Part shown: positions 8,776 to 19,590 of the stretch, piece by piece | How the letters are laid out: every line of letters begins with the position of its first letter | How positions within the stretch are numbered: the first letter of the stretch is position 1 | Made by a program: the position numbers and the translations under genes | Assembly (NCBI GenBank): GCA_021203205.1 | Contig: JAJQBQ010000050.1 | Location: 1 to 61,915 of the forward strand | Direction of reading: 5' to 3' | DNA length: 61,915 nucleotides | Source: Lachnospiraceae bacterium | Lineage (GTDB): Bacteria > Bacillota > Clostridia > Lachnospirales > Lachnospiraceae | The notes under the pieces: generated by a model | Seen by the model: only the letters and a program-made list of their open reading frames with translations | Databases searched by the model: none | Told to the model about the DNA's origin: nothing

Positions 8776-10776
8776 CTACTTCAACTCAATCAGCCGGTTC
8801 GAGACTGCGTACTCCAGGTTGAAGCGGAAGGTTTTCTGCATCTTCGGGAACCAGATGGTGGCTACGCCTTTTTCGTCGAGTTTTTTTACTTCGCCTTCCC
8901 CGTAGGTTTTGTGCACGATTTTGCGGCCGGGTTTGTAGTCGCCCGGTTCGTAGAGGATTTCTCCCAGGAAACGGGAGGCGTCGGCCTGTTTTTCGAAGCG
9001 TTCGCGCACGTTGAAGATGTGCAGGTGGTCTTTGGCGCGGGTCATGGCCACGTAGAACATACGGCGCTCTTCCTCGATTTCTTCCGGGAGCAATGCTTTC
9101 TGGTGGGGCACGACGCCTTCGTTGCAGTCGATGAGAAAGACGACCTGGTATTCCAGGCCTTTGGAGCTGTGCATGGTGGAGAGCATGACGTGCTTTCCGT
9201 CATTTTTTTGCTGTGCTTTTTCTTTTTCCAGGCGCTCGGTGTAGGCGGCCATGCCGGCGAACCATTCTTCGCAGGTGGCGTATTCTTTGGCGCTCTCGGC
9301 CAGCTCGTCCAGCACTTCGTAGAGCTCTTCCGGCTTCATGCGGCGGTAAGCGGCGTATTCTGTCAGATATTTCTGGTAGCCGATGGCGTAACGAATATAG
9401 TGTACCGCGCCCTGCGGATTTTGAAGCTTTAAAATCTTCATGTCATCGCTGAACGCGGTCAGATACTGGTACATCCAGGGCTTGTCGTGGTAGTATTCGA
9501 CCAGCTGCCGCAGGCTGATTTCCCGGGTGTTTAGGGAGTCTTTTTTTATGTAGCGGTTCGGGCGGTTGGCGATGCGCAGATAGTCCGCCCGGTCGTGGCT
9601 GCCGTTGGCGATGCGGATGTAGGAAATGACGTCCTTCGCGATAAAGTGGTCATAAATGTTGGGCACGTTGTCGCGCATGCGGAAGGGGATGTTGTATTCC
9701 ATGAGCTTCTGCAGCAGCAGGCGCGGACCCATGTTGGTGCGAAACAGCACCGCCATCTCGCCATAAGGGATGCCTTCTTCGTGGTATTTGTGCATGAGGC
9801 GGATGATTTCCGTGTTTTCCTCAGCCGCGTTTTTGAAGGTGCGCATGTCTACCGGCTCTGCCGGCGGGCGGTTGGCGGTGATTTCCTTGTCGAAGCGGGT
9901 TTTGTTTTTGGCGATCAGTCGGCCCGCGGCGTCAGTTACGTTCCGCTGGCAGCGGTAGTTGACCGCCAGGAGCACCTGCTTTGCGTCCGTGTAGTCTTTC
10001 TGAAACTGAAACATCAGCTCCGGCTTCGCGCCGCGGAAGCTGTAGATGGACTGGTCGTCGTCCCCCACGATGAACAGGTTGTGGAGGGGTTCCGCCAGCA
10101 TTTTTACAATCTCATACTGGATGCGGTTGATGTCCTGGAATTCATCGATCAGGATGTACTGATACCGGTCCTGCCAGATGCGCAGGATGTCCGGCCGCTT
10201 GCTCAGGAGGTCGTAACACATGACCAGAATGTCGTCGAAGTCGATCTTGTTTTTTTTGCGCAGAGCGGCATCGTAGGCCTCGTAGATGGCGCGAAAGACG
10301 TCATCGCCGCAGCTTTTGGCGTGGTAGTGTTCCAGGTTCGTCTGCTCGTTCTTTACAACGCTGATCTCGCCGAACAGGCCGGAGATGAATTCGCCCTCGT
10401 CGTCCGTATCGACTTCCGTTTCCCGCACGATGGCCCGCATGATGGACATGCGGTCTTCTTCGGTGATGATGCAGCCGCCGTCCATGCCGTAGGCGATGCG
10501 CAGGATGCGGAAGAAGACGGAGTGGAAGGTGCCGAAGGTGACGCCGGTGTAGTCGCCGTAGCTTTCGAGAAAGCGCTTTTTCATCTCGGCGGCAGCGGCT
10601 CTCGTGAAGGTGATGACCAGGATGTTTTTCGGGTCGATGCCGCCTTCCTCGATGAGGGCCGCGGTGCGGGCGGTGATGACCCGGGTTTTTCCGGAGCCGG
10701 GGCCCGCAAGGACGAGCATGGGGCCGCCCCGGTGGGCGATAGCCTGTTTTTGGGCGTCGTTGTAGGTGTATTGCAT
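8776..10776 (-). CDS. UvrD/PcrA-type superfamily 1 DNA helicase
   Basis: ATP-dependent 3'-5' helicase of the UvrD/Rep/PcrA family. Walker A AGPGSGKT lies at 24-31. Walker B DEFQDIN is followed by the GDDDQSIYSFRGA motif, and late motifs STMHSSKGLEYQVVFLI and EEERRMFYVAMTRA are present. The C-terminal 45 residues (KTYGEGEVKKLDEKG) resemble the PcrA Tudor-like RNA polymerase-binding domain. At 666 aa it is somewhat shorter than PcrA/UvrD (about 720-750). It may be a second paralogue rather than the main PcrA, so no symbol is given. Roles in repair or in resolving replication-transcription conflicts are inferred from the family. The ATG at 10776 has AAGGA upstream. Confidence 0.9.
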   Translation of the reverse strand: MQYTYNDAQKQAIAHRGGPMLVLAGPGSGKTRVITARTAALIEEGGIDPKNILVITFTRAAAAEMKKRFLESYGDYTGVTFGTFHSVFFRILRIAYGMDGGCIITEEDRMSIMRAIVRETEVDTDDEGEFISGLFGEISVVKNEQTNLEHYHAKSCGDDVFRAIYEAYDAALRKKNKIDFDDILVMCYDLLSKRPDILRIWQDRYQYILIDEFQDINRIQYEIVKMLAEPLHNLFIVGDDDQSIYSFRGAKPELMFQFQKDYTDAKQVLLAVNYRCQRNVTDAAGRLIAKNKTRFDKEITANRPPAEPVDMRTFKNAAEENTEIIRLMHKYHEEGIPYGEMAVLFRTNMGPRLLLQKLMEYNIPFRMRDNVPNIYDHFIAKDVISYIRIANGSHDRADYLRIANRPNRYIKKDSLNTREISLRQLVEYYHDKPWMYQYLTAFSDDMKILKLQNPQGAVHYIRYAIGYQKYLTEYAAYRRMKPEELYEVLDELAESAKEYATCEEWFAGMAAYTERLEKEKAQQKNDGKHVMLSTMHSSKGLEYQVVFLIDCNEGVVPHQKALLPEEIEEERRMFYVAMTRAKDHLHIFNVRERFEKQADASRFLGEILYEPGDYKPGRKIVHKTYGEGEVKKLDEKGVATIWFPKMQKTFRFNLEYAVSNRLIELK

Positions 10777-10827
10777 GCGTAATTCCTTTTTATGTTTCTA
10801 TATTTACTGCATCTCTTCGTATACGGA

Positions 10828-10873
10828 CGGTCGGGGAGACAAGAATTCCTCTGAAAACTTGTCTCCCCGACCG
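10828..10873. terminator. Long perfect hairpin between gltX and the helicase gene
   Basis: A 16-bp perfect inverted repeat (10828-10843 with 10858-10873) surrounds a 14-nt loop. It lies 37 bp past the gltX stop. There is no long U tract on either side, so it may act as a processing or 3'-end stability structure, or as a Rho-type terminator. Confidence 0.6.
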
Positions 10874-10909
10874 CCCTCCATTTTACCAGGCTATATATTT
10901 ATCTTTCAC

Positions 10910-12370
10910 TCATTTCGACAATTTATCAATGCCAACCCTGATCCTTCTCAATGACTCTTCTTTCCCCAAAATTTCCATGATCTCATAGGCGCCGCCCGGC
11001 GTCATCTGTTTGCCGGAGACAGCGGTGCGAACCGGCCAGAGGGCCTGGCCGTTTTTGATGCCCTTCTCTGCCACATAGTTCATGAGAACCTCACGGATGC
11101 CGTCTGCGGAGTAGTCGTCCCAGGCTTCCAGGATCGGCAGGAGTTCCCGGAGTACTGCCAGGGAGTTTTCGGCGTTGGTTTTCATTTTTTTGTGGGTGTA
11201 CATGGCCACGTCGTAGTCCGGCAGCTCGGCGAAGAAGTCGATGTGCCCCGCGATATCCGGGAAGACTTCAATGCGCGTTTTTACCAGATCCAGCACTTTT
11301 TTGTGATCCATGCCGGCGGGCAGGATGTCCTGCACGTAGGGTTCCGCCAGCTCGTAGAAGCGCTCCGTATCCATGGCTTTGATGTACTCGCCGTTCATCC
11401 AGCGGAGCTTGACCATGTCGAAGACGGAGCCGGATTTGTTGATGCGGTGGTAGTCGAACTGCTCGATGAGCTCTTCCAGCGTGAAGATTTCGCGGTCGCT
11501 CTCCGGGCTCCAGCCTAACAGTGCCACAAAGTTTACGATGGCCTCCGGCAGGAACCCCTGCTCCATAAGGTCCTCGAAGGAAGCGTGGCCGCTGCGCTTT
11601 GCCAGCTTTTTGTGATCTTCGTCTGTGATGAGCGGCAGGTGGATGTAGACCGGGCTTTCCCAGCCGAAGGCGTCGTACAGGCGCTGGTATTTCGGCGAGG
11701 AGGACAGGTACTCACAGCCGCGCACAACGTGGGTGATGTTCATGGTGTGGTCGTCCACCACATTAGCAAAATTATAAGTCGGAAAACCGTCCGACTTGAT
11801 GAGAATCATGTCGTCCAGCTCCTCATTTTTCACCGTGATATCCCCGTAAATCTCGTCGTGGAAGGTGGTCTCACCCTCCTTCGGGTTATTCTGGCGGATG
11901 ACGTAGGGCTTGCCGGCGGCAAGGTTTGCCTCGATCTCTTCCTTTGACAGGTGCAGGCAGTGCTTGTCGTAGGTCATGATCTCTTTACCGTCGATATTCT
12001 GACGCAGAGATGCCAGGCGCTCCTCGTCGCAGAAACAGTAGTAGGCCTCGCCCTTTTCGATGAGCTCTTTCGCGTACTGCAGGTAGATTCCGGTGGCCAT
12101 GCGCTCGCTCTGCACGTAGGGGCCGTAGCCTTTGTCCTTGTCCGGCCCCTCATCGTAGGAGAGACCCGTCAGGGCCAGTGTTTTATAGATCAGTTCGGTG
12201 GCTCCCTCGACATAGCGCTCCTGGTCCGTATCTTCGATGCGGATGATGAAGTCACCGCCCGCGTGTTTCGCGATCAGGAATTCATATAAGGCTGTGCGCA
12301 GGTTTCCGACGTGCATTTTCCCCGTCGGACTCGGCGCGTAGCGGGTACGGATTTTTTTATTTTCTGACAT
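10910..12370 (-). CDS. gltX: Glutamate-tRNA ligase
   Basis: Class I aminoacyl-tRNA synthetase that charges tRNA-Glu, and in many Firmicutes also tRNA-Gln. The HIGH-type region reads [13 protein letters not shown] close to the N-terminus and the KMSKS-type loop is KKLAKRSG. The length, 486 aa from the chosen start, is typical. The ATG at 12370 is preferred over a start eight codons upstream because GGAGGA lies just before it. The gene follows tRNA-Leu(UAG) with a hairpin-rich 236-bp spacer. Confidence 0.97.
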   Translation of the reverse strand: MSENKKIRTRYAPSPTGKMHVGNLRTALYEFLIAKHAGGDFIIRIEDTDQERYVEGATELIYKTLALTGLSYDEGPDKDKGYGPYVQSERMATGIYLQYAKELIEKGEAYYCFCDEERLASLRQNIDGKEIMTYDKHCLHLSKEEIEANLAAGKPYVIRQNNPKEGETTFHDEIYGDITVKNEELDDMILIKSDGFPTYNFANVVDDHTMNITHVVRGCEYLSSSPKYQRLYDAFGWESPVYIHLPLITDEDHKKLAKRSGHASFEDLMEQGFLPEAIVNFVALLGWSPESDREIFTLEELIEQFDYHRINKSGSVFDMVKLRWMNGEYIKAMDTERFYELAEPYVQDILPAGMDHKKVLDLVKTRIEVFPDIAGHIDFFAELPDYDVAMYTHKKMKTNAENSLAVLRELLPILEAWDDYSADGIREVLMNYVAEKGIKNGQALWPVRTAVSGKQMTPGGAYEIMEILGKEESLRRIRVGIDKLSK

Positions 12371-12420
12371 TTCGTTTTCCTCCCTTGCAAGCAAGATAAA
12401 ATTTTCAAATTAAACTTCCA

Positions 12421-12540
12421 TGCCCGCTTCGCGGGCTCCACCAGATATAAAAGCCGATGACTCCGCGCTTCGCGCTCTCGTCATCGCCCCCGAGTATTCG
12501 TGCTTTTCGCCCCGCTTCGCGTGGCCCGTGTGCATAAAAG
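12421..12540 (-). other. Hairpin-rich leader between tRNA-Leu and gltX
   Basis: Three nested or sequential stems with GAA triloops occur. CCCGC pairs with GCGGG (12423-12435). GATGAC pairs with GTCATC (12456-12485) around an inner GCGC/GCGC stem. A third lies near 12513-12526. No open frame with a ribosome site is present. The T-box core sequence is absent. It may be mRNA leader structure or a REP-like element. Confidence 0.45.
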
Positions 12541-12560
12541 TTCCATGAATAGTAACGCAC

Positions 12561-12600
12561 AAAAGAAAAACCCGACCGCATACCGCGAATCGGATTCTCT
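12561..12600 (-). terminator. Terminator after tRNA-Leu
   Basis: Directly after the tRNA on the minus strand, an imperfect stem (CCGA..CGC with GCG..TCGG) is followed by GTTTTTCTTTT. Confidence 0.75.
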
Positions 12601-12606
12601 TTAAGA

Positions 12607-12688
12607 TGCGGATGACAGGAATCGAACCTGCACCCCGTGAGAGACCAGAACCTAAATCTGGCGCGTCTGCCAATTCCGCCACACCCGC
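12607..12688 (-). tRNA. tRNA-Leu (anticodon UAG)
   Basis: The acceptor arm GCGGGTG (5' end at 12688) pairs with CATCCGC, and the discriminator is A at 12607. The anticodon stem CCAGA/TCTGG closes the loop TTTAGGT, giving anticodon TAG. A variable arm TCTCAC..GGGG of class II type and the T-loop GGTTCGATTCC are present. CCA is not encoded. It sits between hisIE and gltX in the same direction. Confidence 0.96.
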
Positions 12689-12754
12689 AGGCTTTTGTGC
12701 ACCAAAGCGGTCGCAATCATAACATCTGATTTTGACGCTGTCAAGATAGTTTTT

Positions 12755-14188
12755 CTATCTTCTCGCCAGCTCTGTCGTCACTTCTTTCCAGGAGATGCCC
12801 TTCTCCGCCATCAGCACCATCATGTGATACAGCAGATCGGATATTTCATAAACCGTTTCCTTCGGATCCGGGTTTTTCGCGGCAATGACGATTTCGGTCG
12901 CTTCTTCTCCGACTTTTTTCAGGATTTTGTCGATGCCCTTGTCGAAGAGGTAGTTTGTGTAGGAGCCTTCCTTCGGATGCTCTTTGCGGTCTAATATGAC
13001 GCGGTATACGTCATCGAACACGGTCAGTGGGTTGGCCTGGTCGGCACCGGGCACCAGGTCGCGGTAGAAGCAGCTGCGGTTGCCGGTGTGGCAGGCTGCG
13101 CCAACCTGGTAGACCTTCGCCAGCAGCGTGTCGTCATCGCAGTCGATGGAGAGGGATTTCACGTACTGGAAGTGGCCGCTTGTAAGTCCCTTTTCCCAGA
13201 GCTCCCGGCGGCTGCGGCTGTAGTAGGTCATGCGTCCGCAGGCCAGCGTGTGCTGAAAGGCTTCCTCGTTCATGTAGGCGAGCATCAGCACCTCATTTGT
13301 CTGATAATCCTGCACGATGACGGGAAGCAGACCATCGGAGTTTTTCTTAAATTCCGAAAAAGGTCTCGGACTCTCCAACAGGAACACGTTCAGGCCGGCT
13401 TCGGCGAAGCGGTGCTTGTACTGCATCAGCGGCACAGCCGTATCCCGGAACACTGCCAGAGAGATGCCGTATAGGTTATCCGTTTCCGACCCTTTCGCAG
13501 ACTCCGTCTCCTCCGATTTCTCTTTTCTTGCGTCCGATGAAGCTGAAAGATCCATAATATTTTTGCAACATACATCCGGCTGAATATTTGTCATCCACAG
13601 GATCGAGATCTCCACTTCCGTCAGTAAATTCGAAAAACTCTCCGGGCATTTTTTCTGACCGATGCCCGCAACACGCCTGTCACTCTCCGCATCTTCCGGG
13701 CAGATTTCCTGCTCCAGAATCAGCAGTCCTGCTCCCTGCTCTGCCCAGCGACAGGCTTCCTCCGCCTTCGGCACCCGCGCGGAATAGACCGCGATCCGGT
13801 CTTTGCCGAACCTGGCCGATGCTTCCTGTATCATAGCTTCATTGGCGGCGACACTCATGTTCAGGATTGCCCTGGATGCCCCTGCGTAGATGTACTTTTT
13901 TACATCCTCCAGCCGCTTCACATTTCCGCCCGCAAGAATCGGAATATCCACCGCGTCCGCGATATCCTTCAGCAGGGCAAGGTTGGCTTCGTGCCCCGCA
14001 TCATCGTCCGACAGGTCGAAAATCAGCAGTTCATCCGCACCGCTGTGGCAGAGCACAGTGCAGTAAGAAGCGGCATCTTCCGGGGCCGACACAGCTGACG
14101 CTTCTGCAGCTCTTTCCAATGCATCTATATCTGCAATCTTCCCGCCGTACAGATAAACCGATGGGATTAATTTTAATTTGTTTTTCAT
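12755..14188 (-). CDS. hisIE: HisIE (phosphoribosyl-AMP cyclohydrolase / phosphoribosyl-ATP pyrophosphatase) fused to a degenerate HisF/HisA-like barrel
   Basis: Residues about 285-380 are HisI, with the metal-site region [15 protein letters not shown] and [12 protein letters not shown]. Residues 390-477 are HisE ([28 protein letters not shown]). Together they perform steps 2 and 3 of histidine synthesis. The first 160 residues resemble a HisA/HisF half barrel: [11 protein letters not shown] at the first strand and [25 protein letters not shown] (83-107 region) at the phosphate site. The two catalytic aspartates of that family appear to be Tyr12 and Tyr135/Ser136, so the barrel is probably inactive. 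A charged low-complexity linker runs from about 165 to 240. It is the last gene of the his operon and lies just before tRNA-Leu. Confidence 0.93.
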   Translation of the reverse strand: MKNKLKLIPSVYLYGGKIADIDALERAAEASAVSAPEDAASYCTVLCHSGADELLIFDLSDDDAGHEANLALLKDIADAVDIPILAGGNVKRLEDVKKYIYAGASRAILNMSVAANEAMIQEASARFGKDRIAVYSARVPKAEEACRWAEQGAGLLILEQEICPEDAESDRRVAGIGQKKCPESFSNLLTEVEISILWMTNIQPDVCCKNIMDLSASSDARKEKSEETESAKGSETDNLYGISLAVFRDTAVPLMQYKHRFAEAGLNVFLLESPRPFSEFKKNSDGLLPVIVQDYQTNEVLMLAYMNEEAFQHTLACGRMTYYSRSRRELWEKGLTSGHFQYVKSLSIDCDDDTLLAKVYQVGAACHTGNRSCFYRDLVPGADQANPLTVFDDVYRVILDRKEHPKEGSYTNYLFDKGIDKILKKVGEEATEIVIAAKNPDPKETVYEISDLLYHMMVLMAEKGISWKEVTTELARR

Positions 14189-14263
14189 GACTCTCTCTTC
14201 TGCTGCCTCTGATCGTAACTATTTACGATCCACAGCAACATATTATTTCGCAAACCTGCAATT

Positions 14264-14863
14264 CTACAGCGTCCCCTTTGTCGACAGCACGCTCTGAATC
14301 CGCTCATCCGTCTGTGTGGCCGCGTCGAGGGCTTTCGCGAAGGCTTTAAACATGCACTCAATTTTGTGGTGGTTGTTCGCCCCCGAGATTTCGCGGATAT
14401 GCAAATTCATGCCTGCGGAGTAGCTTAAGGCGTAGAAAAATTCCCGCACCATCTCCGTGTCCATGGTGCCCACGCGCTCCGCCGTGAGGTTTGCCTCATA
14501 CACAAGGTACGGCCTTCCGGAGAGGTCGATGGCACACATGTAAAGGGCCTCGTCCATCGGCAGGAGCGCGGAACCGTAGCGGCGGATGCCCGCCTTGTCG
14601 CCCAGCGCCTTGCGGATGGCTACGCCCAGTGCGATGCCGGTATCCTCGATGGTGTGGTGGCAGTCCACATACAGGTCGCCTTTCACCTGCACGGTCAGGT
14701 CAAACAGGCCGTGACGGGCGAAGTTGTTCAGCATGTGGTCGAAAAATCCGATTCCTGTCGCGATGTCGGCCTTGCCGCTGCCGTCGATGTTCAGTGATAC
14801 ATAGATGTCGGTCTCCCCGGTTTTGCGGGTGACCTCGCCGATTCGTTCCCGTTCCTGTTCCAT
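14264..14863 (-). CDS. hisB: Imidazoleglycerol-phosphate dehydratase
   Basis: HisB dehydrates imidazole-glycerol phosphate to imidazole-acetol phosphate. It is a stand-alone IGPD domain of 199 aa without the phosphatase half found in enterobacteria. Metal-binding histidines are visible in GFFDHMLNNFARHG, DCHHTIEDTG and SGANNHHKIECMFKAFA. The ATG at 14863 follows GGAGG by 5 nt, so it is favoured over the start 14 codons upstream. Confidence 0.97.
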   Translation of the reverse strand: MEQERERIGEVTRKTGETDIYVSLNIDGSGKADIATGIGFFDHMLNNFARHGLFDLTVQVKGDLYVDCHHTIEDTGIALGVAIRKALGDKAGIRRYGSALLPMDEALYMCAIDLSGRPYLVYEANLTAERVGTMDTEMVREFFYALSYSAGMNLHIREISGANNHHKIECMFKAFAKALDAATQTDERIQSVLSTKGTL

Positions 14864-15018
14864 AATTCCTCCGTTTCGCTCAACATGCTCCTGATGATAT
14901 AACAATTAACACACGAACCGTTTTCTGTTCCGATCTGCATTCTTTTCTGTAACATGATCCGTCAATGAAACCGCTGCTCCCTTATCCAAATACTACAGAA
15001 ACCGATTTCGTGTGAATC

Positions 15019-16314
<1,296 letters not shown>

Positions 16315-16574
16315 TTTAATCCTCATTTTGGAACACCATCGACATGTCTGCGGAACTTAAGATTGCGTTTTCCCGTCCGGCATCCAGCGAACCTGCTCGT
16401 TTGGTTCGTGTCATGATGTTCCGTTACAAATTTTTCAGGAAATCATCTCATCAAAGAGATTTTTCATATCAATTCATTTCTTCTTTGCATTCTCCGCGAT
16501 CTTTTCTCATAAAAACCATTTTTTTGTCTGCCAATAAGTTTTATGATTCCTCCGTGATCTTTCGTCTGATATAT

Positions 16575-17231
16575 TCAGCCTGCTTCCCCCGCGGCCTCCT
16601 TCATATCCCGCACGAGCGCCGTGATCCGCTCATTTTCCATCTTCATGCTCACATGGTTTACCACCATGCGGGCCGAAAGCGGGCAGATAACTTCCAGCAC
16701 CTCGAGGCCGTTTTCCCTTAAGGTAGACCCGGTCTCCACAATATCCACAATCACTTCCGAGAGCCCCACGATCGGCGCCAGCTCCACCGAGCCGTTCAGC
16801 TTTATAATCTCCACCGTCTGGTGCTTCTTATTATAGAAGTAATCCTTCGCGATCTTCGGGTATTTGCTGGCCACGCGAATCATCTCGTGGTGCTTCAGCA
16901 GCTCCCTCGCGGTCGGCGGCCCGCAGACGCACATCCTGCATCGGCCGAACCCCAGATCGGCGACCTCGTAGAGGTTCCGCCCCTCCTCCAGAATGGTGTC
17001 CTCCCCAACGATGCCGATGTCCGCCGTGCCGTACTCCACGTAGGTCGGGACATCGCCCGCCTTCGCCAGGAAGAAACGGATCTTCTTTTCTTCATTTACA
17101 AAGATGAGCTTCCGCGTGTGCGGATCCTTCATCTCCTCGCAGGTAATGCCGTTCTTCTCGAACAGCTCCAGTGATTTTTTCGCAAGCCGGCCCTTGGCAA
17201 GGGCGATAGTAAGATATCTATTTTGAGGCAT
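16575..17231 (-). CDS. hisG: ATP phosphoribosyltransferase catalytic subunit, short form
   Basis: HisG begins histidine synthesis by joining PRPP and ATP. At 218 aa it is the short form that lacks the C-terminal regulatory domain and needs HisZ, which is present upstream in the same operon. Motifs include [18 protein letters not shown] at the start, [13 protein letters not shown], and the PRPP-binding [13 protein letters not shown]. The ATG at 17231 lies inside the 3' end of the preceding gene, with AAGGAGG located within it, so translation is coupled. Confidence 0.97.
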   Translation of the reverse strand: MPQNRYLTIALAKGRLAKKSLELFEKNGITCEEMKDPHTRKLIFVNEEKKIRFFLAKAGDVPTYVEYGTADIGIVGEDTILEEGRNLYEVADLGFGRCRMCVCGPPTARELLKHHEMIRVASKYPKIAKDYFYNKKHQTVEIIKLNGSVELAPIVGLSEVIVDIVETGSTLRENGLEVLEVICPLSARMVVNHVSMKMENERITALVRDMKEAAGEAG

Positions 17232-17487
17232 TTAAGAATCCTCCTTCTTGAGATAGTTCCATAATCAAATGAGCATTGTCTCGTACAAGTTTTCTGAAAT
17301 ACTCCATCTCCTTTTCCGTATAACCATATATATTTTCCCAGTCATAATCAGGCAAATAACATGTTGCGTTATGGAATCCATCTTTTAAATCCGGCGTCTC
17401 GATATATACTTTAACTCGTCCGTCTTCTCTCATCTCCGAATGGGTAATCTCCGTGTCATCTCCCAATGTCAGATATGGATACATCAT
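17218..17487 (-). CDS. Unknown 89-aa protein within the histidine operon
   Basis: I do not recognise the family with certainty. The product is acidic and soluble, rich in Asp, Glu and Tyr. It contains [16 protein letters not shown] at the N-terminus, [22 protein letters not shown] in the middle and a C-terminal helix ([13 protein letters not shown]). Its first ATG overlaps the hisZ stop (ATGA) and its last 14 bases overlap hisG, so it is expressed with both. This position suggests a role with the HisZG enzyme or in its regulation, but small TA-like or DUF proteins can also settle in operons. Confidence 0.85.
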   Translation of the reverse strand: MMYPYLTLGDDTEITHSEMREDGRVKVYIETPDLKDGFHNATCYLPDYDWENIYGYTEKEMEYFRKLVRDNAHLIMELSQEGGFLNASK

Positions 17488-18761
17488 AATATCACTTCCT
17501 CCATCTTAACCTTCTCCCAGGTCTCCGCCCCCAGATCCGCCACTTCCACAACTCCATCCGCCGCGGCCGGGCCGAAGAAATATAACCCGTCCGCGCCTGC
17601 CTGCTTTGCATAGCGCAAATAATCTTCCGCCGAATGGCTGTCGTCCTGCGGGTTCACCTGCACGCAGATACCCTGCGCCCGCAGGTGTGCGGCAAATTTT
17701 CCGGCCGCCTGCCTGGCTCCGGGGGCCGACGGCGCAAATACCACGTGAACCTCCCGGTTCTGCCCCTCAATTTCCAGCTTCTGTCTGCGCATGGCGATCA
17801 GCAGCTGGTCGAGATTCAGGCCGAAGCCCACCGCCGCCGCGTTTTTGCCGAACTGGGCGAGCAGATGATCGTATCGGCCGCCGGCCGCCACGGCGTCGCC
17901 GGTTCCGTAGGTGTAAGCGCGAAATACAATGCCGGTATAATAATGGTACATGCTGACCATGCCAAGGTCGAAGGATACGTAGCTCTTCAGGCCTTCTTCT
18001 TCCAGCAGGCACATCAGCGTGCGCAGCCGCTCCACGGCCGCCAGCGACTTTTTGTTTTCCGTGAGCTCGCTGGCCTTCTTCAAAGCGTCGTCCTGCCCGA
18101 ACAGCCCCGGCAGCTTCAGCAACGCCTCCTTGTGGGCATCGGCGATGGACAGCGGCGCCAGCAGCTCCTCCATCCCGAAATAATTCTTTCCCTCGATGAG
18201 CCGCAGCAGTTCGCTCTCCACGTCCGGGTCGAGACCCAGGTCGTCCACGATGCCCTTAAAATAATCCATATGCCCGATGCTGACCTGAAACTCCTTCACG
18301 CCTGCCTCAAGCAGCCCGCGGACAGTGAGGGCGATCACTTCCGCGTCCGCGTAGACCGACACATCACCGATCAGCTCCACCCCCAGCTGGGTAATCTCCT
18401 TCAGCTTTCCCTGCAGCTCCGAATGGTTGATAAAGGTGTTCCCCGCGTAGCAGAACCGCAGCGGCATAATCTCATCCATATAAAACTTGGATGCCGCCCG
18501 GGCGATGGCGGGGGTCATATCCGGGCGCAACACGAGTGTGTTCCCCTCCCGGTCGAAGAATTTGTACATATTCTTCGAAGCCACGCTGCCCCGCTCCTTA
18601 TTAAAAATATCAAAAAACTCGAACGACGGCGTCTGGATATCGTGGTAGCCGCTCAAATGGAACAGGCGGTGTATCTTCTCCTGCACCGCCAGCTTGTCGC
18701 TGCACTCCTTATCATAGATATCGCGCACCCCCTCAGGTGTGTGTAACAGACGCTTGTCCAT
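17484..18761 (-). CDS. hisZ: ATP phosphoribosyltransferase regulatory subunit
   Basis: HisZ is a histidyl-tRNA synthetase-like paralogue that forms the active complex with short HisG. The protein shows the HisRS-type start LHTPEGVRDIY, motif 2-like NTLVLRPDMTPAIARAAS, and AAGGRYDHLLAQFG. The 425-aa length is near HisZ and HisRS alike; the presence of hisG downstream decides the call. The ATG at 18761 has GGAGGAGAGAC upstream; a start 34 codons earlier is less likely. No His-rich leader peptide or T-box core was seen in the 170 bp upstream. Confidence 0.92.
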   Translation of the reverse strand: MDKRLLHTPEGVRDIYDKECSDKLAVQEKIHRLFHLSGYHDIQTPSFEFFDIFNKERGSVASKNMYKFFDREGNTLVLRPDMTPAIARAASKFYMDEIMPLRFCYAGNTFINHSELQGKLKEITQLGVELIGDVSVYADAEVIALTVRGLLEAGVKEFQVSIGHMDYFKGIVDDLGLDPDVESELLRLIEGKNYFGMEELLAPLSIADAHKEALLKLPGLFGQDDALKKASELTENKKSLAAVERLRTLMCLLEEEGLKSYVSFDLGMVSMYHYYTGIVFRAYTYGTGDAVAAGGRYDHLLAQFGKNAAAVGFGLNLDQLLIAMRRQKLEIEGQNREVHVVFAPSAPGARQAAGKFAAHLRAQGICVQVNPQDDSHSAEDYLRYAKQAGADGLYFFGPAAADGVVEVADLGAETWEKVKMEEVIL

Positions 18762-18930
18762 GTCTCTCCTCCGATTTCTTCCTGTAAAACACTTCCGGCT
18801 TTTCTGATTTATCCGAATCCATTTCCTTATGAAATAATTCGAACGGCAAAAGTTCTGACACACGGGTCTCTTCAGAATCAGCGGGAAGCATTCACCCTAT
18901 CTTCCAAATATTAAGGTCATGAATTCCGTA

Positions 18931-19476
18931 TCATCCACTCATCTCATCCCGGTACTCCAGGTCCTTCTGCAGCGCCTCCAGATAGTGCACCGGCACACTT
19001 TTTTCAAGAGCAACCCGATAGCTGATGTCCAGCTCCTCCCGGTGGAAGCTTTTCCTCCCGCCGTTCTGCGCGCGGTCAAAAAAACGTTTGATGGTTCGAA
19101 ACGGCACGTAATAACATTTTCCCTCCCCCGAATAATAGATGAGGAAAAACGCGATGCCTGACTGCTTCTCAAAGTCGCCCATAAATTTGATCTGATGCTC
19201 GTGAATGTTGGCGATGGGAAAGGACGCAACCGCGCACTCCTTCGCCTCAAAGCAGACCGGAATGCCCTGCACCGCGCCGATGTAGTCCACCGTGCTCTTC
19301 TGATCGAAATACGCCAGCGTGATGTGGCGGCTCTCCTGATCGATCTGCACCGGTTTGATGGGCGTCGGAATCTTCTGTATCAGCGCCACGCCGCGCTCGC
19401 GGTAAATCTCATTTGTGTAATTGATCATCTCTTCCAAAGTGGAGCCGCGCAGGCCCCTTGAATTCCACGTCGCCAT
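18931..19476 (-). CDS. recU: Holliday junction resolvase RecU
   Basis: RecU cleaves four-way junctions during recombination in Firmicutes. The diagnostic core STVDYIGAVQGIPVCFEAKE carries the Asp and Glu-x-Lys of the nuclease fold. An N-terminal RGLRGSTLEEMINYTNE also matches the family. The start at 19476 (MATWNSRG) fits clostridial homologues as I recall them, though an ATG at 19509 is possible. It is not paired with a penicillin-binding protein gene here, unlike in Bacillus. Confidence 0.9.
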   Translation of the reverse strand: MATWNSRGLRGSTLEEMINYTNEIYRERGVALIQKIPTPIKPVQIDQESRHITLAYFDQKSTVDYIGAVQGIPVCFEAKECAVASFPIANIHEHQIKFMGDFEKQSGIAFFLIYYSGEGKCYYVPFRTIKRFFDRAQNGGRKSFHREELDISYRVALEKSVPVHYLEALQKDLEYRDEMSG

Positions 19477-19590
19477 GTAATACCCATCCTGCGGAATCTT
19501 AGCCTTCATTTTTGACACAGGCGCTACTATAACACAATTTTCGGCTGTAATCAACTTGAAACCCCGTCATTTCACGGATTCCGGCCTGAT

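Noticed and set aside
9595-10782. Plus-strand open frame of 395 codons opposite the helicase gene
   Set aside because: It mirrors a well-motifed SF1 helicase; no ribosome site or family pattern was seen, and its Val/Asp/Phe-rich composition is a typical antisense artefact.
12405-12716. Small ORFs covering tRNA-Leu (MAELADAPDLGSG type)
   Set aside because: This peptide is the well-known spurious translation of a tRNA-Leu gene.
12755-14188. HisIE N-terminal half as a real HisF or HisA enzyme
   Set aside because: Both catalytic Asp positions appear replaced and the second phosphate-binding GG segment is not found, so an active isomerase or synthase is not supported.
18762-18930. His leader peptide or T-box upstream of hisZ
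   Set aside because: No histidine run and no T-box core (AGGGTGGNACCGCG) was found; only AGGGTGAATG occurs, which does not fit.
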